Assembly (NCBI RefSeq): GCF_000003815.2
Contig: NC_049994.1
Location: 531,910 to 595,909 of the forward strand
Direction of reading: 5' to 3'
Length of the DNA stretch: 64,000 nucleotides
Origin: Branchiostoma floridae
Taxonomy: Eukaryota > Chordata > Leptocardii > Amphioxiformes > Branchiostomatidae
The translations under genes were made by a program, and so were the position numbers. Positions 33,190 to 44,157 of this stretch are shown here, one piece after another; positions within the stretch are counted from its first letter, which is position 1, and every line of letters starts with the position of its first letter. The notes beneath the pieces are model-generated. The model saw only the letters and a list, made by a program, of their open reading frames with translations. It did not search any database and was not told the DNA's origin.

Positions 33190-35040
33190 ATCGGGTGGGG
33201 TTAGGGTGATCCCTTAATAACGCGATTCCAAGTTAGGGTTCAAGTTGCGGCCGGGCAAACTTTATATCATTCGAAAGGTCCCTTTGTGCAATGTTGGAAG
33301 ATGAAAACCGCTTGCCAATCGCATACATCCTTGCCGAGATAATCTCGATCGTATGGACTCTTGTCGTGCCAAAGCCGCTAGTCTTCGCCGTGTCTTAGCC
33401 GTAAGTCAGGGGTAGGGTGATGCCTTAATTACGCGATTCCGAGTGAGGGTTCAAGTTGCGGCCGGCCAAGTTTTATATCATTAGAAAGGTCTCTTTGCGC
33501 GCTATCGGAAGATGAAAACCACTTGCCAATCGGATGCTTCCTTGATGAGATAATCTTGATCAAATGAACTCTAGTCGTGGCAAAGCCGCTCGTCTTCGCC
33601 GTGTCTTAGCCGTAAGTCAAGGTAGGGTGATGCCTTAATAACGCGATTCCGAGTGAGGGTTCAAGTTGCGTCCGGTCAAGTTTAATATCATTCAAGAGGT
33701 CACTTTGCGCCCTATTGGAAGATGAAAACCGCTTGCCAATCGCATACGTCCTTCACGAGATAATCTCGATCGTATGGACTCTTGTCGTGACAAAGCTGCT
33801 AGTATTCGCCGTGTCTTAGCCGTAAGTCGGGGGTAGGGTGATGCCTTAAAAACACGATTACGAGTGAGGGTTGAAGTTGCTGCCGGGTAGGTTTTAACTC
33901 ATTGGAAAAGTCTCTTTGCGCGCTATTGGAAGATGAAAACTGCTTGCCAATCGGATGCTTTCTTGCCGAGATAATCTCGATCGTATGGACTCTAGTCGTG
34001 GCATAACGGCTAGTCTTAGCCGAACGTCAGGGGTAGGGTGATGCCTTAATAACGCGATTCCAAGTGAGGGTTCAAGTTGGGGCCGGGCAAGTTTAATATC
34101 ATTCAAGAGGTGACTTTGCGCGCTGTTGGAAGATGAAAACCGCTTGCCAATCACATACATCCTTGCCGAGATAATCTCGATCGTATGGACTCTAGTCATG
34201 GCATAACGGCTAGTCTTAGCCGAAAGTCAGGGATAGGGTGATGCCTTAATAACGCGATTCCAAGTGATGGTTCAAGTTGCAGCCGGGCGAATTTTATATC
34301 ATTCAAAGGGTCTCTTTGCGAGCTATTGAAAGATGAAAACCACTTGCCAATATGATGCTAACTTGCCGAGATAATCTCGATCGTATGGACTCTAGTCGTG
34401 GCATAACGGCTAGTCTTGGCCGAAAGTCAGGGGTAGGGTGATGCCTTAATAACGCGATTCCAAGTTTACGGTTCAAGTTGCGGCCGGGCAAGTTTAATAT
34501 TATTCAAGAAGTCACTTTGCGCGCTATTGGAAGATGAAAACCGCTTGCCAATCGCATACATCCTTGCCTAGATAATCTCGATCGTATGGACTCAAGTCAT
34601 GGCATAACGGCTAGTCTTAGCCGAAAGTCAGGGATAGGGTGATGCCTTAATAACGCGATTCCAAGTGAGGGTTCAAGGTGCGGTCGGGCAAACTTGATAT
34701 CATTCAAAGGGTCTCTTTGCGAGCTATTGGAAGATGAAAACCACTTGCCAATCGGGTGCTTTTTTGCCGAGATAACCTCGATCGTATGGACTCTAGTCGT
34801 CGCATAACGGCTAGTCTTAACCGTAAGTCAGGGGTAGGGTGATGCCTTAATAACGCGATTCCAAGTTAGGGTTCAAATTGCGGCCGGGCAAACTTTATAT
34901 AATTCAAGAGGTCACTTTGCGCGCTATTGGAAGATGAAAACCACTTGCCAATCGGATGATTTTTTGCCGAGATAACCTCGATCGTATGGACGCTAGTCGT
35001 GGCATAACCGCTAGTCTTATCCATAAGTCAAGGGTAGGGT
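33190..35040 (+). repeat. Satellite B array, second block
   Basis: Nine to ten units of satellite B in the same orientation as 27223-28823. Several units here carry an extra GCTAGTCTTCGCCGTGTC segment before CTTAGCCGTAAG, giving a longer variant of about 210 bp. Confidence 0.92.
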
Positions 35041-35225
35041 TTGTATCTACGTTTCATACATCTATACTTCATACCACAAAGGCATTTACGACATACTAGT
35101 ACGTAGATAAAAACAGGGAGTGGGAGGAGCTAAACGTATGGTCCCTAAAAACTTAAATGCGCGACAAATATATGTGTGCACATCAATATCTTATCACTTT
35201 CCTTCTGTCCATCGGACAAAAAAGC

Positions 35226-35780
35226 ATGCCTCACGTCTGCGACATTTGTGATCGGGAATTTGATCGTGCGTTCAACCTCGAGCGTCATCTGGAAAGAAAA
35301 CACCGAGACAAGTCAGGTGTTGCCTCGGGAGAAGTCGTCGTTGATGCCGAGACCGGGTCTTACCGGGAACGCGATGTTTTTGACGACTCTGACGTGTCAT
35401 CTGAACACGACACGGACACGGTTGGTTCCGAAGATTCGATGGCGTCACAAGATGAAGAAAGCGTCTCAGACGCCAAATCTGTGATGGACTCCGAGCAGGG
35501 AGACTCCACAGAAGAAACCGACAGCGACCAAAGTGGTTCCGAGAGTGATACAGGGACAGATGTGTCCTCCGGGACGGTTTCATCTGATGACAGTGGACGC
35601 ACTGGCTACGACAGCGGCTACCACAACGGTGACGAGGAGGAGTGGACACTCTATCGAGACTGGTCCATCGGACTACCTCACCAGCCAGGCGATGTTCCTC
35701 AAAGTGTCATCAAGCAGACGAAGCGCGCTGGCAAAAAGTTTTATCTAATAGAGTTCGCTGCTTCACCCTACACGCCATAA
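35226..35780 (+). CDS. Single C2H2 zinc-finger protein with long acidic region
   Basis: I prefer the ATG at 35226 to 35157 because the finger begins at once: MPHVCDICDREFDRAFNLER then HLERKH, a complete C2H2 finger (C-x2-C-x12-H-x4-H). About 85 acidic and Ser-rich residues follow (for example DVSSEHDTDTVGSEDSMASQ), then WTLYRDWSIGLPHQPGDVPQ and a basic KQTKRAGKKFYLIEF end with stop TAA 35778-35780. It is a 184-residue, apparently single-exon frame with GC-richer codons than its surroundings, between satellite B and a 653-N gap. One finger plus a long acidic tract is unusual for a host transcription factor. It could be encoded by a mobile element or be the 5' part of a larger gene. Function unknown. 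Confidence 0.65.
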   Translation: MPHVCDICDREFDRAFNLERHLERKHRDKSGVASGEVVVDAETGSYRERDVFDDSDVSSEHDTDTVGSEDSMASQDEESVSDAKSVMDSEQGDSTEETDSDQSGSESDTGTDVSSGTVSSDDSGRTGYDSGYHNGDEEEWTLYRDWSIGLPHQPGDVPQSVIKQTKRAGKKFYLIEFAASPYTP

Positions 35781-35783
35781 TGA

Positions 35784-36436
35784 NNNNNNNNNNNNNNNNN
35801 NNNNNNNNNNNNNNNNNNNNNNNNNNNNNNNNNNNNNNNNNNNNNNNNNNNNNNNNNNNNNNNNNNNNNNNNNNNNNNNNNNNNNNNNNNNNNNNNNNNN
35901 NNNNNNNNNNNNNNNNNNNNNNNNNNNNNNNNNNNNNNNNNNNNNNNNNNNNNNNNNNNNNNNNNNNNNNNNNNNNNNNNNNNNNNNNNNNNNNNNNNNN
36001 NNNNNNNNNNNNNNNNNNNNNNNNNNNNNNNNNNNNNNNNNNNNNNNNNNNNNNNNNNNNNNNNNNNNNNNNNNNNNNNNNNNNNNNNNNNNNNNNNNNN
36101 NNNNNNNNNNNNNNNNNNNNNNNNNNNNNNNNNNNNNNNNNNNNNNNNNNNNNNNNNNNNNNNNNNNNNNNNNNNNNNNNNNNNNNNNNNNNNNNNNNNN
36201 NNNNNNNNNNNNNNNNNNNNNNNNNNNNNNNNNNNNNNNNNNNNNNNNNNNNNNNNNNNNNNNNNNNNNNNNNNNNNNNNNNNNNNNNNNNNNNNNNNNN
36301 NNNNNNNNNNNNNNNNNNNNNNNNNNNNNNNNNNNNNNNNNNNNNNNNNNNNNNNNNNNNNNNNNNNNNNNNNNNNNNNNNNNNNNNNNNNNNNNNNNNN
36401 NNNNNNNNNNNNNNNNNNNNNNNNNNNNNNNNNNNN
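35784..36436. other. Assembly gap (653 N)
   Basis: Begins three bases after the stop of the zinc-finger ORF; any downstream coding part would be hidden. Confidence 0.95.
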
Positions 36437-36740
36437 GCAGTTTTTGTTTACTCCGGAGCAGTGTTTTACTCCGGAGCACCACGTATAGTTACTCCAAAGC
36501 AATGTTTCACTGCATGTACATATAAATGGTATATGTTTGTACGTACATGACAAATATACATACTTACAGCAAATATACTTACTTACAACAAATATACTTA
36601 CTCACTTACTCCGGAGCATACTCCGGAGCAGTATTTTTACTCCGGAGCATTGTTTCTACTCCGGAGCAACACGTATAGTTACTCCGAAGCATTGATTCAC
36701 TGCAAGTACATATAGATGGTATATATTCGTACGTAAAACT
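36437..36740 (+). repeat. ACTCCGGAGCA repeat, two copies of a ~130-bp block
   Basis: The palindromic word ACTCCGGAGCA occurs about seven times. A larger block (CACGTATAGTTACTCC, TTTCACTGCA/ATTCACTGCA, GTACATATA-ATGGTATAT) is repeated at 36447-36545 and 36610-36735. Confidence 0.8.
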
Positions 36741-36749
36741 AACCTATAC

Positions 36750-37975
36750 GGGGCCCCCAAAGCCCTTTTCCGTAGAGCGTAATCGGTGGTTTTAATTCTA
36801 CGTACTACGTAGCGGGACCGCTCGAATTCAACGTAGAGCGTAATCGGTGCATTTTGCGTCGAGCGATATTGGCTCCTTTAATTTAACGTATTACGTAGAA
36901 GCTAACCGGATTTTACCGTAAAACGTAATTCATATTAATTTTTCGAAAAGCGTAATCAAAGTTTCATTAAACTTATCTTGTCTACCGGCAAATTTTACTC
37001 GCGAAAATACAGGAAATTGCGTTTCAAAGGGTCTAGATTTCAAAATTTCGCCGGACCTTCCTTGCGATGGCTTACCCATTCGGCATTGGACATGGTGAAA
37101 ATATGTTGCAGGAGCGTCGCCCCCCAACTAGTAGAAATTTCTTTACCGAACTTAGTTAACATGCAAAATGTGCCCCTTAATAAATGGAGGGAATGGCATT
37201 TCAGAGGGTACGGGTCAAGATTTCAATTTTTCTCCGGGCGCCGGGCGGCCCTTGGGCTTGCGACGGCTTGGGCCTCTGGTGCTCAAGACTATCCGGCGCT
37301 CGTCGCCCTCAAAAACGTTTCTCTGACAGAAATGTCATTACATTGAGCATATGGTCTGCCAGCAAAATTTATTCCTCAAAANNNNNNNNNNNNNNNNNNN
37401 NNNNNNNNNNNNNNNNNNNNNNNNNNNNNNNNNNNNNNNNNNNNNNNNNNNNNNNNNNNNNNNNNNNNNNNNNNNNNNNNNNNNNNNNNNNNNNNNNNNN
37501 NNNNNNNNNNNNNNNNNNNNNNNNNNNNNNNNNNNNNNNNNNNNNNNNNNNNNNNNNNNNNNNNNNNNNNNNNNNNNNNNNNNNNNNNNNNNNNNNNNNN
37601 NNNNNNNATTTCACAATATTCCCGGGGGAGCATGCCCCCGGACGCCCTAGGATTGTCGCGCCTCCACTTTCGGTGCTACAAGTGCTGAAAATTACGTCAC
37701 ATAAGAAATTTGCTGTCGCCGCCTCTGGCCAGCAAGGCGTCTACTAGTAAGTTAAGTTTGAATCTTGTTGATGGAATTATCAGTTTTGTTTACGTGTGCA
37801 CGTGTTCTGCCGTCGGCGGATTTCAGCCAAAAGACGACAAAGATTTGCATAATGCATTATGAAATTTCTTAATTTAGCGTAGAGCGTAATAAAGTGTCCA
37901 TAATTTAGCGTATTACGTAGCCGACCCTTCCGAATTTAGCGTACAGCGTTGTCGGTACCCCCCCTTGGGGGCCCT
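36750..37975. mobile_element. Candidate DNA transposon with 7-bp target duplication
   Basis: Left end GGGGCCCCCAA, right end TTGGGGGCCCT, inverted with one mismatch. CCTATAC lies directly on both outer sides (36743-36749; 37976-37982) and reads as a target-site duplication. Subterminal arrays of CGTAGAGCGTAAT, ACGTATTACGTAG and AGCGTATTACGTAGC occur at both ends. The middle is interrupted by a 226-N gap and shows GC-rich words but no transposase frame, so it is probably non-autonomous. Confidence 0.7.
37382..37607. other. Assembly gap (226 N)
   Basis: A gap within the candidate transposon; ORFs across it are meaningless. Confidence 0.95.
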
Positions 37976-38004
37976 CCTATACGATAAAACTAGATAAATA
38001 AAGA

Positions 38005-38300
38005 AAAAAGGAAGGCCTCCCGGCGTTTAGCCTTACGACCAGGGCAAGTAAGGGCATGTCTCGCGAGAGGGGGGTGGGGGTGTAAGAATTTCCTCGGTAG
38101 GTAAGAAGGTCGACCTGAGCCTTGGTTCAACAAAAAAATAGATAAAATAAAGATAAAGGTAAGGTATACCGTCGTAGAGCCTTACAACAAGGCCAAATAT
38201 GGGCATGTCTCTCACGATTGGAGGGGGGTCATTAGAGGGGGGGTCATGGGGGGTGTCATAGTTACCTTGGTGGGTCAAAAGGTCGACTTGACCCTGTTTC
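38005..38300 (+). repeat. Two-copy tandem repeat of about 155 bp
   Basis: Both copies contain AGCCTTAC-AC-AGG-CAA, GGGCATGTCTC, a G-run with GGGGGTGT, TTACCTTGGTGGGT or TTCCTCGGTAGGT, and AAGGTCGACCTGA/AAGGTCGACTTGA. Confidence 0.7.
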
Positions 38301-38680
38301 ACCCCTACCCAGAGCTCAGCAAATACCCCTAGACTAGACCGGCAGACGATGACCTCTGACCTGCACCAACTTGCACCGCCAGAATAATCATCGCAGCGTG
38401 TCGCTACTATACTACTGGCGTGAAATGAAGTATTTACTCTCATTCGGAAGTACGAAGCAACAGATCGTGAACGTTGACATTGCTTCACCTTGGAATGCAA
38501 CAAGCGGCGTAAACAGTCCCATGCTGTGCTGTGCTAAACTTGTGCTGTGAAAGGCCACGAACTTGTAATCTCTCCCAACGCGTATAAAGCTGTATGTAGG
38601 TTAAATGTACTTTACCGTGACTCCGTTTCGTGCTTCACTTGTGAATCGGGACCAACCCAGCGCTGTGGTAACGTTACTGC
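38301..38680. other. Upstream region of the two-exon candidate
   Basis: Unique-looking DNA with no recognised promoter motif. If 38681 is a true start codon the promoter and 5' UTR should lie here. Confidence 0.3.
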
Positions 38681-39609
38681 ATGATGAACATGATGAACGG
38701 AAATTATGACGACGTACGATGGGGATGGAGGGCGTTCCACGTTGCGGTTTATCTTGCTTGTTCAGGTCAGTTTAATTGCGAAATAAAATCCTAAAGTCCC
38801 TCGTTTGTGTTTTGTATACCTAATATGTCTCAGATGTAAATCTTTCAGTTTAGATGACGATCTTTGTGCATAAAAGCCGCCAATACACAGTGACCTTGCG
38901 TGTAACGTAGAGCATTTTTTTGTGCTCAATTTTTCTTGTTTACTCAAAATTTGGTTAACTATAACGTTACACCAATCCGTATTCTCTCTGTCGATGGTAT
39001 GCGTTTGTTCACAAATCAGTGCATGAGCATGCAACCTTGTAAAAACAGTTGAATCAAAAGACTAGCGCTGGCATACAACAACACACCGTGTGTGTTCTCG
39101 ATTTGACGTAACTCGAACACAACATAGAATCATATCAATGTTTGGATCGCTTAGAGATAAGGTACAATTGGCTTGTTCAGGTTACTAAACTTAAACAAAA
39201 TCAAAAATAGTATGCCCAACAGACACTTAATCTTGACTTGATATATATTCATACAATTAGCGACCTATCTCTGCACACATTTCGATACTTTTGGGGTATT
39301 ATATTTCCTTCTGCCGGTGCGGCGGCTTGTTCGATAGCTGCGGCGGTCGTTGACCTCGTTTCGAACAGCGTTCCAAAGTTCCAGAGGTGTTCTAAAGTTC
39401 GATTTTGTGCTTAATTTGATAGTTTTTTCATCCATTTTTGCCCCATAAAATCAATATTTTAAGTCTATATGGGTCCGAATTACCAAAGTGCAGTGCCTTA
39501 TTTACAGGCCTACCAGATGACTGTAGCTTTCAAGTTAATCCAAGCTCTACTTTCGGAGATATTCATGTTTTTGAGGTGCGCGGAGAAAAAGAACGTCAGA
39601 GCAAAAAAG
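38681..39609 (+). CDS. Possible first two exons of a secreted or membrane protein
   Basis: Exon 1 (38681-38765) reads MMNMMNGNYDDVRWGWRAFH then VAVYLACS, a hydrophobic stretch compatible with a signal peptide, and ends at a good donor CAG|GTCAGT. Exon 2 (39508-39609) has a good acceptor (CCTTATTTACAG) and donor (AAAAAG|GTAAAC). Joined in phase it reads GLPDDCSFQVNPSSTFGDIH then VFEVRGEKERQSKK. Phase fits (85 = 28 codons + 1), and exon 2 codes a plausible beta-strand-rich extracellular segment. I cannot name it, and no third exon was found with confidence. Upstream ATGs overlap, so the exact start is uncertain. Confidence 0.4.
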
Positions 39610-42455
39610 GTAAACATAAATAGTGATGTGTTCGAATCGGATGCTAGCTTTACTATAGCCCGAATCGGATGCTGGAATCGGCTGCCGAAACGGCTGCTAA
39701 CTTCAAGCTGGTCCCGCTGGATGGATGTAGTGACTCGAGATCTGAGTAGTATCAACATCACACGCAAGCAGCATCGAGGGCGGTTGAGAACCCTGGTACA
39801 TTCTACGCACCACGTGCAGGAGGATGAAGATATGAGGAGGCGGAGGGGCGGGGTGCTATGGTGCTGGGTGCATCGGCAATCCGAAACATTTGGCATAGAT
39901 GACAGCTGTAATATACAATACCACACTTCACACTGGCTGTCCCTATCTAGAAGTAATGCCGAGCCAACATGCCATCTGTAAGTACACATAGGCTATCACT
40001 CACGCGTACGGCCCTGGCTGAAAACAGAACCTCGCCTAACTCCTGTCTGATCGGAAGGGTATCTTAGCATGGCTTGAATGATATTTGGGTGTTTATGAAC
40101 TTCTGTTCACCCAGAATTGGAGCCGTTCATGCTTCAAAACATATTCATTATGGGTACTCGTGTGTACCAAGGTATCTTATAGGCTAGGTCTATTAATGTA
40201 CAGAAGGTTCCGAAATATTCGTAAATGTTTGGTACTTTGACGTACTGTCTACATGTTTTGTAGTTAGATATAGAATTACAATTTCATGTTCTTAAAGGAG
40301 ACTGTAAGGTTTATAATGGCATTTTACCTATATTCTAATTTATGTCATTTGTGTATCCAATGTATATTTCTCGGGGGCTGCTCACCAAACCTTGGATTCG
40401 GTGTAGAGGTGTACTTGTTTCAAAAACGAATCACGGGCGCTTATTGTATAGCGATGGTTAACGACAGGAAATACTTGAATTCCTTTATGTGTATATAGTT
40501 ACATGTGTCGACAAGCATGTGTTTGTATGCCTATATGTCTAGACTCTAGGTGATCAGAAATGATTTAATGCCAAGAAGTAATGCCAAGAATTGGGATTGC
40601 CATACTTGCGTATGCTTAATTTGTTCATCTCTTCCGAGCTCTGGTTGTGCTGTCATGGTGTTGTGGTACGGAGACCATAAGCCGGTTGGTTTGACGTGGA
40701 GCTCCTCGTTGGACTTCTGGCCACAAGACGTCGACGGCCTTTTGTTCTCCAGCGATGAGGGCAACCTATCCCTGCGGCTGCTATGGGTTCGCTATTTGAA
40801 ATCTTGATGAGGACAGGTTTTCAAAAAACTTCCAGATTGAACTGTATGAACTTTAGAGCACTCGCATCTGGAGGATAGTGACGACTCGAGGGAAGGGAAT
40901 CGAACATCTGAAACTTTCTTGACGAAATGATGACGATCGGTCGATCCGTCCTATTTCCATGCTGTTTACTGGATCCACATTCATCAGTTTCGTGATGTTG
41001 AAAACCACTTCGGACACATTCCATTTGAATTCCTTATAGCTTACTAGGATTAGCTTTAACCTCAATATTATCTAGAAGTTTGTCTTGACATTCTAGCTCA
41101 CATCCATGTTAGGCAGCAGTCACATTAGCACGTTGTTGGTCGTCTCAGACTGCTCAGGCGGCATTATCTCATTTGTTCTCAACGCTACGATAGTCTAGGA
41201 TGTACCCATATTCACGTAGTAAAACATTGACTTAGGAAGCCACTATTGATGATTGGAATGAGGTATCTTATCCTATATAGGTCCACGTTTTTTAAGAACT
41301 TAAGTGCCAGTAATAGTGTATAAGCAGAAGCAATACTAGATACGCCTGCATTTATTACTACTTACAAATAGACCAACTTATTCAAATATACTGATTCAAT
41401 TTGTGATCTTATAGCGAATGCAGCTGGCATTACATCATTCTACATGTTAGTGACTACATAGGGACCCATTATTTACCACACGTGGACTTATTGTCCATAA
41501 TGTGGCAGCTTATGTAGGACTACGCGAATCTTAGTTTAGGTGAGTAAACACCATTTTGCTGGTCAGAGCATGGGTAAATCCTACCTCCCCCTTCCTGCAA
41601 GGTCATGGAGTTAGGGTCCTTATTAGTCCCAATGGCCCTAGCTTCAGTCACTTCCCTTTACTGGTTGTTGGATTGATTGTCGACACTAAGCACTGGTCGT
41701 CGAAGCAGAATTTGCATTCTGATTCTGTACGTTTAATGTATGGAAAATGTCCGAAAATGTCTAGAATAAGTTCCTCATTATGTTTTTGATAGAATATTCG
41801 CGCTTATTGTCACTTCTATTACGAAGCGTGTTATTGAGCATGTTCAACGATTCTGATTTACTGTATCATGAAAACTATGATATTCCCACCAAATCATATT
41901 TGTCTGTTGATACTGTGTGAGGCTACGCTAGACACATAGTGTCCTTCAGAGGGAAACATAAAATAGCGAAAAAGCTTTCTGCCACAAAATAAGTGCTTTT
42001 TCTAATTCTAAAAAAAAGCTACATGGGTCACGGGTCTGTACCATTCTACCCAAAGGGGTTTCCATTATGTTTTAGAGCCATGTATTTTTGTACACTAACA
42101 AATGATTAGATTTCTCAAATTTTATTTATTACAGTGTACCTCCATTTTTCATTTATCATTGCCAATTCATGCGCCACCTTAAGGGACTACCGGTCTGAGG
42201 GTCAAAAAACTTCTGACTACCCACCATCAAATAAGGAGAAAGTCACGACTACAAAAAGCACACGGATTCATGTTATAATCAGTCGAACATACACATAAAT
42301 ATTCTAAATCAGCTTGATTTCCTCTGTGCTTTTGCACCTACCGTTACTCTTCCTGTATTAAATAAAACATTTTCCATGGTGCCAGTGATACATTGAAACA
42401 ACCAATTTGCAGACTTTGCTTGTTTTCGGGGATATATGCAGCATACACACACAAT
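39610..42455. other. Intergenic or intronic, no gene recognised
   Basis: AT-rich with short ORFs. The only stretch with some protein character is about 40600-40806 (frame with VMVLWYGDHKPVGLTW), discussed under findings. No clear repeat family. Confidence 0.4.
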
Positions 42456-42459
42456 ATAT

Positions 42460-42463
42460 GTTC

Positions 42464-42511
<48 letters not shown>
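42460..42511. repeat. (TA)n microsatellite
   Basis: Nearly pure AT dinucleotide repeat of about 50 bases, directly before the LINE remnant. Confidence 0.9.
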
Positions 42512-42515
<4 letters not shown>

Positions 42516-42639
42516 ACCTACCCTTCTTAGAAATGCAGAACTTGACTGTGGAATAAACAGTTTGTATTGTATATTTCTACCGTATCTTCAGTTGATGCAT
42601 CAACAAACATTTGTTTTACATTTTTCGTTTTGACAAGAC

Positions 42640-44157
42640 TATGACGATATTCCATGTACAAAAATCCCTTGTACTGATAATGTTAAGTATCTGGTATAAG
42701 TTAAGTATTTTAATACTTAAAAGGTTATTTCTAGGACGTTTATCATATTCTTTTATATTAGATTTAATCCACCAACACCGAAAGCATTCAACACCGCTAA
42801 CCATACAATTCTGTTGGAAAAAACTTAACTGCTATTGCTTTCAAGGATATGTTTTCACCTGGTTAAAAGACAATTTATCAAATAGAAAGCAGTATGTTTC
42901 CAATAATACCTACTCCTCAAATACAAGAACAATTTCCTGTGGCGTCCCTCAAGGTTCTATTCTGGGTCCTCTACTATTTCTCATATATATCAACGATCTG
43001 GCTTATGTATCTAATGAACTATATGCACTGTTTTCAGATGACACTAACTTGTTTTCATCACATTCCGATCTTGATAAATTAGTCAGAAAAATGAATAGAG
43101 GATTAGACAAAGTAAACAAATGGTTCCAAGTAAACAAATTATCCTTGTTAAGAAAACAAATTTCATTATTTTTGCAGGGAAGAAAAAAAATACAACAAAG
43201 AAAAGTCTAAAGTAGCTATTAATAACACACCCTTTAATCAAGTAACGCACACGTTTCTTAGGTGTCACAATTGATGACAAACTTACCTGGAAAAAACATA
43301 GACCTTATTTGCCAAAAAATCTATCAAAACATAATAAGTATATAGTTTGCTATATCTTATATCTTGCATATTGTAACGTCGTATGGGCTAGCATATACTC
43401 CACATCACTAAAAGCACTACTTCTTCTGCAGAAACGCCTCGTCTGAATAGTTTCAAATGTGTCGTATGCATTTCCTTCTGCATCTTTGTTTCGTAATCTA
43501 AAAGTAATGACTGTATATGATATAAACAAACTACAAAGCTGTCTTTTCATTCACAAAATAATTCACAATAATCCTTGTGTCCCAAAACAATTTCAGGCTA
43601 TTTTTCATTACAATTCAGACTACCATCAACTTAAAACAGATCCAAGTAAAAACGCAACAACGTTCTCCATGATATTCAAATGCCCGCAAATTTGGAATAA
43701 TTTAAGTCGGGCCTTACAACTTTGCCAATCTTTCCCCAAATTTAAGAACCTGCTAAAAAGTCAATATTAGACAAACAATCATTTAATTAATCTCCTATTG
43801 ATTGTTTTCTATTTCTACATCTTGCTTGCTTTTTTAGTTGTTACATTTCTTCTCTTCTTATGATGAAACGTTCCTTTTCTCAACCGAGTCAGTTATTGAA
43901 CTATTATTATTTCGTTCCTTATTTATCATTTTGTTAATCGGTACCTTGCACTGTGTTATTATCATTGTTTAATGTATGATTTTCATATTCATTCAACCCT
44001 TATTACTCTATGATTTGTTAATTGTATTATGATTTTGTAAATTTTGACGAGGAAGAGCATGTACAAGCCACATGACTTTTTCTCCCCACACCTGCACGTT
44101 TTCTTGCTTCCTTTCATTTGCTTTATGTTTTTGCAAAATCAGTCAATCAATCAATCC
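42640..44157 (+). mobile_element. Decayed non-LTR retrotransposon (LINE), RT and 3' end
   Basis: The frame at 42611-43210 carries reverse-transcriptase blocks in order: FTWLKDNLSNRKQYV, SCGVPQGSILGPLLFLIYIN, a catalytic-site block ALFSDDTNLF (normally F/YADD; here FSDD, altered) and VNKWFQVNKLSL. After frameshifts the C-terminal part is at 43459-43770 (VYDINKLQSCLFIHKIIHNN ... CPQIWNNLSRAL), with stop TAG at 43768-43770. A roughly 380-base AT-rich 3' UTR ends in a (TCAA)n tail near 44140-44157. The 5' end, including the endonuclease, is missing. Clade: Jockey/CR1-like, inferred from the block spacing. Not functional. Confidence 0.8.

Noticed and set aside
27302-34491. Several minus-strand ORFs with repeated ALLRHHPTPD and PRLESIRSRLS
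   Set aside because: Frames through satellite B, repeated with every unit; no coding constraint is visible.
35642-36553. Long ORFs across the 653-N gap
   Set aside because: Open only because of the Ns.
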